From Hirudo medicinalis (lineage: Eukaryota > Annelida > Clitellata > Hirudinida > Hirudinidae), in contig MPNW01000003.1 of assembly GCA_011800805.1 (NCBI GenBank), positions 151,672-215,671 on the forward strand: a DNA stretch of 64,000 nt. The letters run 5' to 3'. Of the stretch, positions 39,067 to 53,200 are shown in pieces. The position numbers and the translations under genes were made by a program. The notes beneath the pieces were generated by a model. That model made no database searches, had not been told where the DNA came from, and worked only from the letters and a program-made list of their open reading frames with translations. Each line of letters begins with the position of its first letter. Position 1 is the first letter of the stretch.

Positions 39067-41399
39067 CATAATTGGATGAGGTGTTAGTTATCGTTGCTGT
39101 TTCGCTTAATATAATAATAATTATAATAATAATAATTATATCATTATATTTCAACTAAAGCAAATGTCATAACTAGCATAAAAATCAGAATATCATAACA
39201 TTATGTTTTAAATCAATGTTCTTGGAATAATAAAAATCATTTAAAATTATTTCAATGTGAATTGTTCCCCACTTGTCAACGATATTATTGATATAATCTA
39301 CGAATAATTAGTAAGACATTAACTATTTGTTAACTGATTTGATCATAATCATCATCAATGTAATCACTAGGGGTCAGTGAGTGGGATTCAGGGGCGGGTC
39401 ATTTTAAAAGTCGTCTGCTGGGAGCCAATTAAGAAATGTTTGTGACACGGTGATGGTAAACTTCTCTCAATTGTTTCATGAGCACCATGATAATCAAGTT
39501 GGAATTATATTGTAATTACCAGTTAACAGGTACTGGATTTGAAAATTATAATAAACATTTTAATTGTTTTTCTTAAGTAGTGGGAGTAATATTATTAATA
39601 ATAGTAGCAAGCAAGTCCACAACTACTACAACTTACATGATTAATTAATAGCTTGTGCTAATATTAGCTGATAATTGTAATAATTTAATATTTATTATAC
39701 TTATTATTAATTATCATTGAGTTGAATAATGTAATTAACTTATAATCACGACAGTGCTATTTCATGAAGTCCACTTCCGAACTAACGCATTAAGGAAGTC
39801 TGAGTAGTGTGTGTGTAACAATGCATTACGTAATCATCAGTTTCAAACAGGTGTCATCAATATTTACATCATTAGAAATATTATATTATAGGTTGACAGT
39901 ACTAATAATGACGTACAATGTAAATATATGCCTGGCGTGGTGATGATGACGATGTCGAGCGGTTCCATGTTTGAAGGAGCGAATTTCAAGGTTCATTAAA
40001 TTAGTGGCAGTCACGCATGCTGGACAACCCCAATCCATGTCACATTTTCAAGGTCACAAAGTATCAGTTACGTGACCTTTCTTAACCCCTTTCTCCACAT
40101 TTTTAGCAGCTAAAAGTTATTACAATCTGCTGACTTGTAATAAGATAAAATTATTGTGATAATTTATTATTATGATCCATAATCATCACCACCACCATCT
40201 CTTTCACCTAAAAACTGCTGGAAATATTTCTTCAATTCTGCCGACTTATCGGCATCTCGGGCTTGTTTGTTTAACGTGTTCCCATGACAACCGGGTCACA
40301 ACTCATGACCTCTGCGAGGTTGTGACGTCACGACTTACAAGAAAAAACAAATAAGTGACCGGTGGAAAGTTGTCGGCACTTTGTCGGAACATCTCGGAAT
40401 GAAATACGAAGGTGGTTGGAAATGATGGAAACAATTCACGCTTCGCTGAGCAGGCAACACATGTTCTCTTCCACGCTTCTGTGACTTCCATGGATATTTG
40501 GCGATCGTATGCTAATCACTCATATGCTAATGCTGATTACTCAGTGGGAGACAATGTTCGATCCATTTGAAAGATGACGCAACAACCTCTGCTGATAAGT
40601 CAATCGCGAATTTCAATTTTCTATTCCTTCGTATACTTCTGATCAAGTTTAATCGTTTATCCATCCAAAATACCATCCATCTATTTTGTCGCCTACCCAC
40701 CCATCCATTCTTCCCTCCATTAGTTATTGGATCGAGATAAAACTCGTACTCACCTGCAACAGCAACTGTTGATGATGGTTTCAATGAAGCATCAGGTGCA
40801 CCATTAAATGTACGTCCGATGCACTGGAAGCATTAAACATCCTGATGGACTCTGACGAGCACCAGCAGCTGCTTTCCACTGGATATGCATCCACTCTGTG
40901 TCATTTCAGCCACCCATGCATTCTCCATCTCATCCTTCACGATCAAGACATCCACAGAAGATGATTTGAAATTCTACGACTGGTATCAATTGCGAGATGT
41001 TCCAGAATATTTCAGAGTCTTCACCAATTTGATTCTCATTTGAATTACGGGATGCAATCCAACTTAGTACCAAATTGGTAAAAATCCGTGCAAATACGTG
41101 CATCTTAAGAAGAACGTAAGAGTATTATTACGAGGATGTGATGTTTTCAGCATGGTGGTACTCGGCGTGGTCAATTCTCCCAGCACTGTTAAGCACTCAC
41201 TTCCCAAACACTTCTCGTAGCATGTTCTTCGTCTCGTGTCAGCATCTTCCACTCACAGTTGTTTTCTGTCATCATCAATGTCCACGCAATTAAGTTATTT
41301 TGCAACTCAGTAAGATGACATCCCAATAAGTGCCCATTAACTCCTCATCACCTTCCTTCGAACTGCCCAAATGTCCGTCATTTGGAAGGCTATGCGTTC

Positions 41400-41504
41400 A
41401 TTGGCCCATTTAATTTTAGCGACCAATAGCAAGCAAGAGACAAAGAGTAGGCGGGTGCAGAGGAAGGGGCCACGTTGATTGGAGGAAAGGCAATAAAATA
41501 AAAG
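41400..41504 (+). promoter_or_regulatory. Putative Snail core promoter
   Basis: Three CCAAT boxes (inverted at 41400-41404 and 41478-41482, direct at 41423-41427) precede an A/T-rich TATA-like element, AATAAAATAAAAG, at 41492-41504. Transcription would then start near 41525-41535, right at the proposed first ATG, so the real start codon could be the in-frame ATG near 41643. Confidence 0.4.
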
Positions 41505-41525
41505 AAGCCACAACAGGCACTTTGT

Positions 41526-44500
41526 ATGATTACGCAAGTCAAAACAGTTGGAGTGAGGGATGGTGCTGTTGGTGAGTTTCCACTCAGGAACTTCCAGTAC
41601 GTTGTGGTTTGTGAACCTGACTTCATTGTAGGAAAATCAGCTATGTTGACGAACATTTGCATGGACCAAGAAACTTTCAACAACTTCGTTCAGCGGGAGA
41701 AAGCAGCTTCCGAAGTAATGCTCGAATCTCCGACGGCCATGCAATCAGGTGAGCGAGTTTTTCCGCGTATCTGTTGAACTGATGCTCATTTATTTATTCA
41801 CCATGCGGAAAACTGGAGAGAGTTCTTTCCTCTAATCGGATGTTGTTGCGAATCCTTTTGTTGTGCCTTCCAGCGACATCCGAGACTCGATTCGATGGAA
41901 CTTCCCTGGTAAGGAAGAGGTCTCCTTCCAAACTTCGATGTGTCGGTACTTCTCAAACGAGTGCAACTTCTTATAAACATAAACACAAACACAAACACTT
42001 CGTTACTTTATTCCATGCATTTGTCCATCATTCAGTCCAGTAAGGGAATTAATTGAATGGAGATGGAATTTTCATTTCTTTCTAATAATTTTTTTTAAAG
42101 AATTGTTCATTTCTCACTGCGTTCATCAACTAGTTCTTAAAGTTGGTGTCGAGCGATGTCCCAAAACCTTGCAGCGGAAGAATGCAGCTCAGTAGCAGTA
42201 GTATTTTATTAAAAGGAAGTACACATCCCCTCATAATTTACTTAAATAGTGCCGCTTATATTGAACATTACGTGCTTAATCATTGTTGGATCTTATGAAG
42301 TTGTAACTTGTTATAAATTTCAATCCAAAATTGTATAACTCTTTATAACTCTAAAATAAAATACATTGCTTAAATCAAATACTTCAAATTATTACCTCTT
42401 GAGAGATTTTCGAAGTTAAAGAGAGAAATTAAAAGCTAAAAGTGGACCAATTAGTGGCTTTTAAATCGGAATCAAAGATGGGTGGAGGTGGTTTAATCTG
42501 AAAATTAGAGCCCCAACGCCAGCCAATGAGTGCCTGAGGCTACGATCACGTGGTTGTACGCCGCATGTGTCGTGTTTTGAAGGGCTGTGAGTAATGACCT
42601 CAACTAACTCCATAAGTTGCTAAATTATAACATTTTAAAGCATATTTACATCCGATTGATAAATTATAAAAACTAAATAATTTCATTTATTACAATATTT
42701 GAAATCATATTATATACGTTCACGCATGAGTTAATATAGTGACATATTTCATTATTCATATAAATAATGATGATGGCGACGACGACGATGATGATGATAA
42801 CATAATCACGATCATTTTTTACTGCCTCCAACAAATTTGTTTGGATGTATTTCAAATATTTCCAAATATTCCATTTGTAGGCGCGTTATGACATTTAAAC
42901 TGACGTTTAATATCAAATTGAAAAACTGTAATAATATTCAATGAAAAGATAATTTATAGAAATCAATACAATTATTTATTATTCATGTTTATGTGTTAAC
43001 ATTTCAAGAAACATTTCAAATAACTGATTAGGTGTTACTCACATTCTAATCGCTTAAAATGAAAAACTATAATGTAAGGTCTTTTAAGACAACTTTCACA
43101 GGTTTAAATTGATTAGATAAATTACTTATATAAGAATATTGTTATCATTATCATTATTATCAATATTATTATTTATCATTATTATTATTATTTATTATTA
43201 ATATTATCTATTACGGAATAATAATTTTAAATATTTTTGAAATCAAATTTGACTGAAGGAAGTTTTAGAATTGGATCTTGTCTGAAATCTTAAATGTTAA
43301 ATATCTCTGAATCACGTGCATCTCAATGGAGTATTATTGACTGCAATCATCTCAAAATACACCGATGATGACGATGAACCTGTTGGCGCTGCTCATCAAT
43401 TTTCTTCGACATGTTTCATTCCACTAATTCTCCATCCATCCATCCATCCATCCATCCATCCATCCATCCATCCATCCATCCATCCATCCATCCATCTAGC
43501 TATCCATGTATTTACAATTTCAGCCTTTGAAACTAATTTTAGATATTCAATGGGCCAAGGAGAGAGAATTGAAAATGCACAGGACAACTCAGTCCGAATT
43601 CAAGGTGAACTCCCAATTTGACAGAGGTCATCAACCTCTCGTCAATTCCATCAACTTCTTTCTTCCATTGGAAGGAAACACGACCTACTCTTTATCCCAT
43701 CAATACAACAACTCAAATAAAAATGTGTACCCACCCGGCCAACCATCCCCTTACTTGTTCCAAAGCTCTCATCACACGATTTGTCCACCACTCTGGTCCC
43801 TATTCAACCTGTACACCAATTGGTGTTCCAATAGACACCTGGAGGAGTTTCAGTGGAGGAAGGAAAAGCATTTCAAAAACTTCGGAGAATCCTCTGAAAG
43901 TTTTTATTCGGGAACTCAGGAATGCCAGGATGAATCGGTTTCTAGCTCCGATCATACTAATCGTAAACCTCGCTTAGGAAAATCTGTTACCCATCATGGC
44001 GATTGTAAGCAGATTGAAACAAAAACAAAAGTTTTTGACGATGACCACCGCAAGTCCTCTTCCCACAGCGTGTGGAATCGTGAGGGCTTTCCAGACATCA
44101 GAAACGAATCACAGAGGAAAGAAGAAGGAAGGAAAGAGAAAGCAAAACCCGTTAACTGGATGCTACCAGACGAGGAAAAAGATGTTAAAGACAGACAGGC
44201 TGAGAAGTCCTCGAATCCACTCGCATCACAAGCGATTTTCAACTCTGCGCCCTTCGTCTTCACGACACCCATCAGCTCGTCCTTTCGTTCTGAGTCGGAC
44301 TTTGACTCCATATCAAAGAGTTTGTTGTTTCAATTTCCTCGAAACCCGTTCACACATCATCCGATGATGAATCATTCCTATTCATCATCCATCTCTGGTG
44401 CCAAAGTATCTACATCTTTGTTTGGTTCCCCATCCATAAGATCTGATTTTCCTAATTGTTTCCTCCCCCCAACAGACGAACAGCTGAACAGATCCACAAA

Positions 44501-45038
44501 GGATGTCACAAATTCCTGCTCGAGCAGCGAATCGACCCGTGACGAGTACGTTGATTCGAGTCACCGACAAAAGCTCAAATCGAATTCAGTCAAAGTGGAA
44601 CCACCGCCGAGATTTCAGTGTGATGCCTGCCAAAAGATCTACTCCACCTTCAACGGACTCACAAAGCACAAAGAGTTCCACTGCTCGTCTTATGTGAAGA
44701 AGCAGTTTCTGTGCCCTCACTGCGAATGCAAGTCCTATGCCAGTCTAGGAGCCCTTAAGATGCACATTCGTACCCATACGCTTCCATGCAAGTGCAAGCT
44801 CTGTGGCAAGGCCTTTTCTCGACCTTGGTTGCTTCAAGGTCATCTTCGTACTCACACCGGAGAAAGACCCTTCGAGTGCAGCCACTGTTCCAGAGCTTTT
44901 GCAGACAGGAGTAATTTGAGGGCTCATTTGCAAACCCATTGCGAAGTCAAGAGGTACAACTGCCAGACTTGCCAGAAATCTTTTTCTAGGATGTCTCTGC
45001 TCATAAAGCACAGGGAGAGTCAGTCGTGTTCATTGTGA
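41526..45038 (+). CDS. Snail-family zinc-finger transcription factor
   Basis: Five C2H2-type fingers occupy about the last 140 residues. They carry the Snail/Slug signatures [63 protein letters not shown] and [10 protein letters not shown]; finger 5 ends Cys instead of His, as in the family. Snail factors bind E-boxes (CAGGTG) and repress epithelial genes. The large exon is 43543-45038. The preceding exon 41526-41748 ends in a strong donor and joins in frame, giving 572 residues, longer than vertebrate Snails (about 265). No SNAG repressor peptide (MPRSFLV-type) is seen at this start or elsewhere upstream in the window, and no PxDLS CtBP motif. The 43506 ATG lies before an acceptor and is unlikely to be the start. 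The fingers are certain; the first exon is inferred. Confidence 0.85.
43431..43495. repeat. (TCCA)n microsatellite
   Basis: Tetranucleotide tract in the Snail intron, ending less than 50 bp before the acceptors at 43523 and 43542. Confidence 0.97.
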
Positions 45039-47250
45039 AGATGATTGAGTGAAGTTGGATGTGTTGAAACAAATTTAAGATGGACATGCTTTCATCCACG
45101 TATTCATCATAATAGCTATTTAACGGCCGGAATTTCCGCCATGTTTGAAGTTGGTATTTTCAGTGCTTGACGTGGTAGTGCTATTTGCCTGAGTGAGGTT
45201 GTTGATTAAATGGATTCCAATAAAACCATTAAATCTTGTTTATTTAATGAGGTTGAAAGTTTAACGATCGCATATCTATGATTTCTATGAGGAAATGATG
45301 AGTGTCGGAAAAATTAAACTCCGTATTTTGCTTGTGAAACTTAAAAATGAAAAATAGACCAAGCTGCAGTTAGGATTATCGTTAAAGTTTGTCAAAATCC
45401 GGAAGTAGATGATTTTAATGCTCCAAAGAAAGTTACTATTTTTGTTAAATGGTTTTTTCTGATCAAATCTCTTCAAATCATAACTTATTTGAATTTGAAA
45501 ACTTATTTAAAGGAGTTTTCTCATATCAATGGGTTGCTGGCAAACGTTTTAATTCTGCTCATATTCTGAAATCGCTTTCAAGGCTGAAAAGCCTACTTTT
45601 TCCCCCGAAAACTATTTCATTTATTCGGAAATAGTAATTTTCTTTGAGTCTTTCTTTTAATTAAAATATACCAAGCACTGCAGCAATTTACAATATTACT
45701 TGCTAAAAATTCACACTTGTAAACTCTTAGCCCCGGGATTTTTTTCTCAGACTTTCAGAAATAACTCGAAGAGAGATAAAGTGAAAGAGAGCGGGTAGAA
45801 GAGTTGTGTATTTGTTTTATTTGCGATGGAAGAACAGGTGATCTCACGGTTTCCTGCTACGTCATCAGCACCTGATTGCTTTGAAATCCATGGCGTGAGA
45901 ATAAAGTGCCTTGTTACTTCGTGATGCAAAGAAAGGCTCAGAAAGCTAATCTGGTAAAGCTGCTGCTCGTCAAAAGAAAGATAGGATCAATAAGCTATGA
46001 ATTAATCGCTAACTTGCTATTTAATTCCTGGTGATATTTTCATACTTGTTAAGGATGTTTGGACGAATCGGACAGCAGAGCTTTTTATAGGCATACATTT
46101 CCTCGAGGGACGTGACTTAATGAATGAGGTATCAGCGAGAGTAAAAAGAAATATGGCTCACTTATTTCTACCAGACTATCCCGATATAGACCGCTCCGCC
46201 TTTGTTTTCAAAAGAGGCCGACAAAAAGGCCCGATCAAACGAGCCGATGGCTACAGATGCACAAAAATGCAACACGTTTGAATCGCTTGTAAGGGACGAC
46301 CTTCGTCGCAGAGGGATATATTCCAACTACGCCGATGATGGATGAACCCGAACCATTCATCCCCCCTACACCTGGCCCCATCAACTTCTTCAGCCGCTCA
46401 TAGATCTTAATTTGTTTCCCCAAAAACACTTCACGATCTCTAAATTACCGAAAAGATCAACAATCATCTTTCGTGTAGGACAAGCGAGATGAAAGAGTAT
46501 TTCTTTCCCAAGCCTAGGAGGGGCGGGTCGAGACAAACATGAATGATTTATGGACGAACAAACCACGCCGGATTATTTGGTCCTGCATCGACAACCCGAT
46601 ATTTCGGACCTGTCAGGAAAACATCATAAATCCAACAGGCTCGCCATATTCAGGCGCAGGTCTAGTAAACAACCAGATGCATGATGTAGAGCTACTCTCC
46701 TCATCATTCAACATACGATTGTCTCGAAAGCCTCTTCCTTCTTAAGGATGGATGTCGGAAAACAAAGCATTTAAATTCCACCCGTCACAAATTCCACAAA
46801 CTGTTCTTAGAGTCGTAAAAAATTGAGACAAAATTTATGGTTTGTTGTAAAAATAAGAAATATTATTCGTTCTTGCAGCCTGGAATTCCTACTAAGAGTG
46901 AATTTGACAAATGGATCACAATGTGGCACTCAAGAGTGGCCAAGAGTGACTTTGTTCAAAGAGTGGCCTCAGAATTCATATATGCTCCTAAAATCACTAG
47001 AAACAACACCTGGAATGCAACATGCAGCTAAGCCACATCCAAAATTGTTGCATTCCTTGCCTTAAAAAGCAGATCCCAGCATACAATCAACATGATGAGA
47101 TATGAGGTGCAAACAACATTTGTCTAAATGGATTTGAATAAACAAAGAACCAATTTGAAAAAAACATCAAAATCATGTCACGACACAAAATACAATCTGT
47201 CCGAATCAAACCTACGAGTACAATGTACTTAGTCACAAGCACCGATCTGC
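45039..47250. other. Spacer between Snail and ATRX 3' ends
   Basis: Convergent 3' ends. 45700-46780 is less AT-rich than its surroundings and holds short coding-like runs without a recognised family, for example MAHLFLPDYPDIDRS on the plus strand near 46153. Another plus-strand run near 46880-47030 reads PTKSEFDKWITMW. Neither has clear splice or start context. Confidence 0.45.
45219..45224 (+). terminator. Snail polyadenylation signal
   Basis: AATAAA about 180 bp after the Snail stop codon, the first canonical hexamer downstream on the plus strand. Confidence 0.6.
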
Positions 47251-50200
47251 TCAAGAGCGAGAAACTGCCCCAGAGGATTGAGAAGAGGGATACGAAGATG
47301 AAGACGGCTCTTCGTCGATGGTTATAGGTCCCATGTTCTGCAAATTTGCTATCCTCTGCCTCATGATATTTGCCTGTTGAAGTCTCATAAGTCTCTCCCT
47401 CTCCCTTTGCTGATTAACCAAATGAGGTCTTGAATAAGCATTAAATAATAATTGATGGTTTAAAATGTTCAACATGCCTGGTGCTGCATGTAGCTCTGTT
47501 GTTGACTCATCTGGAGATGCATGAAGTATTTTGCCTTCTCATTCAGCTGCTCTTGAGTTATTCCAGGATTCTGAAAAATTCCAACAAATTAATTCATTTG
47601 CTTGAAACCCAGCTCAGCAAAACATATGTCCCTCAAACCTGAAGGTAAAGAGCCTGAATGAACTTCTGAACTTCGGCAAAGTAGTTGTTTGCAAACATGT
47701 CCCCTTGCTGGCCCATTAAGTCTATTGAATGAAGTGATTTAAATTTAATTAAGTATATCAAAATTATATCAAAATCTTTCAAAATTAATTACACAACTAA
47801 TCAAACATTATTTTGTTGTGTAAATGAAAATGGCCTCTCACTTGGAGCAAAGGTGTTATTGTGTCTGAACAAAAGTCCTTTTTTCTCCAATTCATATTCC
47901 TCCCATGCAGCTTTCCTCTCTTCTTCAGTCAGTTCCTCCTCAGGCCTGTTTTCCAACAGGGAGTCATGTTCGTGGTACTGCACGATCCACTTGTCATGGT
48001 CTTTCAGCAACTCTGCCAACAGCTATCCTATTAAGTATTAGTTATTTTCATGAACATCAAGTTGTAAATAAGGGCTTGGAACTGAATATAAGCAACTAAC
48101 ACTTGGTAACTTGGGAGTCGGTTGCTTATTTTCAGGGTCAAGTACATTTGGCTTGAAGTTGTACAGTTCCCTTAGGTCAGCTGAAGTAAAATGTCTTTCA
48201 ATCTGATGTTCATCAATTACTCTTTGTGCCAAAGACTGCTTTAGAACCTGTCTCTCATAAATTTTTTCTTCCATTGTACCCTACAATAGCAAAATCCCTG
48301 TAATAGTTGCTTCCAAGAATTTGTGATATTATACAATTTCATACCTGGGCTAGGAATCTATAAACATACACTGGTTTTGTTTGTCCAAATCTATAAACTC
48401 TGAATATGGATTGGACATCATGAGTAGGGTTCCACGAAGCATCAAAGATAATAACTCGATTCGCTGCAACCAGGTTGATACCCAGGGAACCAGCCTTCGT
48501 CGAGATAAGAAAGAGTCGAACCCTGGAACAAAAAGTATTAGAAGTATTAAAGATGTCAATAAAATTTCATTAGAAGTACTAGACATTCATTGTTTCATTA
48601 AAAAATATGATGGCAATGAACCAACTTTTGATTGGTTTCATCATTAAACATTTCAGTCCAATCCTTTCTGTTCTGAGCACTGGTTGAGCCATCCATTCTG
48701 ATGTAATCAACACCTTTATACCATCCTGTGTACCTCCCAACTGAGAAATCAATACAAATTCGTAACAAATAATAGTTAAATAGAATGGTCAATTAGAGTT
48801 GAAAATGAAATTAGATGTACTGCTGTGCGAGCTAGAACAAATATTGCATGAAGTTGTAAGACTGACAGGTTTACAACATGCAGCATATTTTTGAAAATGG
48901 CCTTAAGCCATCCATTCCAACTTAAATAAATATCATAAAAGACTATAATATCAAAAGCACAATATCAATATAAATACAAGTGGCCCAACACATTTTTCAA
49001 CAAATGCACATTATGCAGAGACAAAAACCCCCACATGCTGCCACAAATTATCATATGCTGTTGTAATTATGCCTTTTTCCATGGATGCTTCACATGGAAT
49101 CACAATAAGGTCCTGTTGGTTGTGATAAAAGCTACAAGGACTGCTTGTTCCGGGGCCAATATTCGAGAAATGGTTCAACAGAGAGGAATCTATGTCCTTC
49201 AAGGCAAGGAACAGTTGAAACAATCTCATCAAGAACACCAATGATTGGGAAGTGGTGGCTGACATTGAGGCAAGGAGGCTATCCCCAGGTGCTTGCAGAA
49301 AATGTCATGGCACCAGATGCCATGCTGTTCTCCACTGCAGTAGAACCATTCATCCTGGAAGAGCTGATGTTGCCCTGGCAGTACAGAATGGGGCAACAAG
49401 CCCTAAAGAGGACAAATATTTTGTTCTGACATTGGATCTCCAACAAAAAGGACATAAAGCATGATTCTTTGGTGGGTGCAAGGGCACTGGTCAGCAAATC
49501 TACCTTCATTCACGGGAGATTGGTCAGCAAAGCCAGATCAAAATGTATGGCAGACATGCCGCATTGGCTCATTGCTCACTATGAGTATAAAACCAGCTGA
49601 AGGCATTTTGCGATCGACATCAGGAGTCAACAAGTCACCTGAATACAACAGCCAATAGTGTGGCCCCATCATACAACCAATAGGAAGGCTTCAAGTGAGG
49701 TCTCCTCTCAGGTTGGTGAGAATGACGGCTATGTAAACCACTTGTTCATGATCAGTTGGTTGTTCTCATGCAGTTTCCTTAAAGCGTGACGTCTTGGAGA
49801 AGATGACACAAGGTATAGGTGAGGTAAGGTGGACAGCAGTTTTAAACCATTTGCAAATGGATATGAAAAGCAAAAGAATCAGAAAATGCCAACAGGAGCA
49901 ACCATCTGATCAGCAGGTGTGGCATAAGAAGTTTCATGAGCTGAAACAAAAACAAATTCACAAAAGGGAATACCTCTCCAAGGATCCCTGCCCATGATCA
50001 AGTCAAGTTTCAGTTCCATTCTTACAACATTCCAACACATTTTGCAAGAATATAGAAATACCTTTTTCTTGGGGTCTTCATCCCATTGGAGAAGAAACTT
50101 TTCAATAAGATCAAGGGACAGTAGGGACTGACTAAAGAGCAGCCTTCAAATAAAAAACAAATGCATGAGATGTTAATTTCTATCTGCCTGACCCAATATC

Positions 50201-53200
50201 AGAATGCCAGCCAAAGAGAACCAACACTTTATCTCCAATTGATTCTGACAACTTGAGGATCTCAGAAAGTAAAATGAGTTTTCCACTGATATGAGTATCA
50301 TACTCATCTTCCATCTTAAGGTAATCTGCCCACCACTCGCTCGAAACTCTGTCCTCCTTATCGACTTCATCAACCTCTTCAGGTACTTCTTTCTCAACTG
50401 GTTCTGCAGAGTTATGGATGAAATAATTAGATAATTAAAGTTAAGTTGATAATGTTATCAATGACGATACCATCTCCTCCTCTACGGCTTTTAGACTTCC
50501 ATCCTTTGACCACCTCCTTATTGTCTTCCTTTTCCTCATTTTCCTCCTCGTCCATACTTCCTGAAAACTTTGCCTTTTTCTTTCGCTTCTTAGCAGGAGG
50601 TTCAGAACCTTTGTTGCTGGAGATTGAATAATAACACATGTTCGAAAGTTATTGTCTCCAAAGGGCTAAAAAAATCATACTTCTCTGTAGAGTTCCTGGT
50701 TTTCCTTCTTGGCCTCCAGTCATCCTCAGACTCTGATCCAGCTTCTAGGGCACTTTCCTCAGAGTCGAAAATGATTCTTCATTTGAGTCATCAATGAATG
50801 AATCATTATCATCCTTATACAATCTCTGAATAAAGGAAACTCGATGAAAAGTAAATTAATAAAATCTCTCAAAATGGAATCCACGAACAAACCCTGCATT
50901 CCTGTCTTATTTCATCTAGTTTCAGGACCCAGGGGTGGGTCCAGATTTTCATGAGATTCTGATAATCGGTGAAGATGCGGGAGCCTCTGATGGGTCCGCT
51001 GATGGCATCACCAGATGCACTCCTCTGCAAGTATGCCTGGTACAACTCAACTTGGACTTTCGAAAGACGAATGGAGATGACAAATTCATACTTCGGAAGC
51101 AAATACTTTGTCAGCGCAGAATAGTCCCTTCTCTGTTAAAAAACCACAAGTGGATTAGCAGGTGGCAACTATTACTATGAACTATCACATAATATATATA
51201 AATATGTCAAAATCACAATACGTGGTTAACACCTGCACACATCCATTTAGGGTTTCATGAAGAACATGCGCACGATTCTTCATGATCTTAACATCACGAG
51301 GGGTAGAGTCTGAGCACTGGCCATTTGTTATGGGATTTACAAATCTATTCAAGAATTCTCTTCGTGTTCCCAAAAGATTTGGCTTTACAAAATTCACCAT
51401 GCAGTGATCTGAAAAACAAATCAGTTAGTATTTTTGTTTATGTAGGTTAAACGTTCATTAAAATGCTAACATTCGACGAGGTTATTCTGAAGTGGTGTTC
51501 CTGTAAGGACAATTCTTCTCCTGGTCTTGAGTTTATTACAGGCCTTTGACAGTCCTGTATTGTCATTCTTCAAAACATGTCCCTCATCACACACCACAAT
51601 GTCAGGTCCTAAAAAATAAAATGATTACTTTCATAGTGCCTATCACAAAACAATCAGTATTCTCAAACTTGTTCCAGAATAGAATATCAAATGATGATTA
51701 CCTGGATCTAGAAGGCCCTCTGTGATGATTACTTTTTGTTTTTTATTTTTGACTCTGGTCAGCTGTGAGAGGGTCCTAAACATGTCATAACCCATTATGA
51801 GCACACCACCTCCATCCTGCCAATTCTTAATGACTTCACTCCTGCTCCAATTATCCTTTACTGTTGACATTTCATAAACCTGAAAGTAGAACAATCACAA
51901 ACTGAATGTAATATATGAAAATCATAAACTTCAGAAACATGAGGTTGTAAAGTTGTGAATGAAGAAGAGATGGACATCAAGGATTTTGATGTCACTCACA
52001 TCAAGAGGTTGGGCCCCTTTGAGCCATCTCTCAAACTCAGAGTCCCAGTTGAGAATCGTGTTTAATGGTGTCAGAACCAAGCAGGTTTTCAAATTTGTTA
52101 ACTTTCTGAATCGAATTACAGTATGCACAAAGGAGATGACCTGAAAACCAAAATTTGAACAAATGGTTTTTATGGATGGTTTTTACTTTTCTAAATATTA
52201 AGGTTAGAAACGCTTACAGAGAGTGTTTTTCCAAGACCCATGCAATGGGCAAGGATGCATCCAGATCCTTCCTCCTTCTTCAACATCTCCAGAGATTCGA
52301 TGCAACAATTCCACATGAACTTCACAGCTAAAATAAATAATCACGAGACGTTCACAGGGTATTGACCGATCGGTCGACATCAGTTAATTCAGACCTTCAA
52401 CTTGATGGGGCTTCAACTTGCATATGACCTTCTTGTGAACTTCAATTAGGGGCTCCTGAGATTCAGGATCCATTTCAAGGACAAGTTTTGTAGTGATGGG
52501 ACATTTCATAGGTGAGTTGGAATCCTCCACCGTGACTTGGTTGAACTTAAAAAAAATGTCAGATGTTAATCCTCAACATTCAATAGAAAAAAAATGTACT
52601 TGACTCACCAGTTTCTGGCGTTCCTCAATTCTCTTCTTTCTCTCTTCCTCTGCTTTGGCAGCATCAATGGTTTCCTTACTCAGCTTTTTCCTGTTGATGA
52701 TCTTATGAATTTTCTTCCTCTTTTTCCCACTTGATGGAGACTGCAGATCGTCACTGCTATTGCCATCCTGGGAAGCAATTTCAATGCAACTTCAAAGTCT
52801 TGCAATCAACTCAATCAAATGCAATTACTTTGTCATCATCCTCTGAAGAACTCTCCATCCTTATTCTCCTTCTTTTTTTCTTTTTTACTTCTTCTTCATC
52901 TGATTCATTCAGAATGGCTTTTAAACCTTCAGCATCATCATCATCGTCGTCGTCATCATCTTCATCATCATCATCATCTGCTTTCTTCTTCCTGGACCTT
53001 TTCTTTTTAATGGGAGCCTGTTCATCACCAGCTGTGTCATCACCCATGTCATTCTTCATGTCAGCATCCCCACTTGTGGTTAAATCCTCAAATCAGAAAC
53101 AGAACATGCCTAATTATGCTTGATCAATATAAAATACCTGTTTGATGCAAGCTGTTCATCATCTGAACTCAGCAGTGATGCAGCTAGAAGTCTATCCCTC

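Larger units (their letters stand above)
37893..41525. other. AT-rich spacer upstream of the TMEM232-like and Snail genes
   Basis: Contains the end of an unidentified gene (38260-38521), the second copy of the 49 bp repeat, a solo repeat tail (39018-39066) and the putative Snail promoter (41400-41504). Between 39070 and 41390 it is mainly AT-rich with short trinucleotide runs; no gene is recognised. Confidence 0.55.

Noticed and set aside
43506..43542. ATG at 43506 as the Snail start codon
   Set aside because: It lies in intron sequence just after a TCCA tract and before splice acceptors; the residues to the acceptor are not Snail-like.
43316..43621. Plus-strand 101-residue open frame with Ser-Ile-His-Pro repeats
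   Set aside because: A translation of the TCCA microsatellite in the Snail intron, out of frame with the zinc-finger exon.
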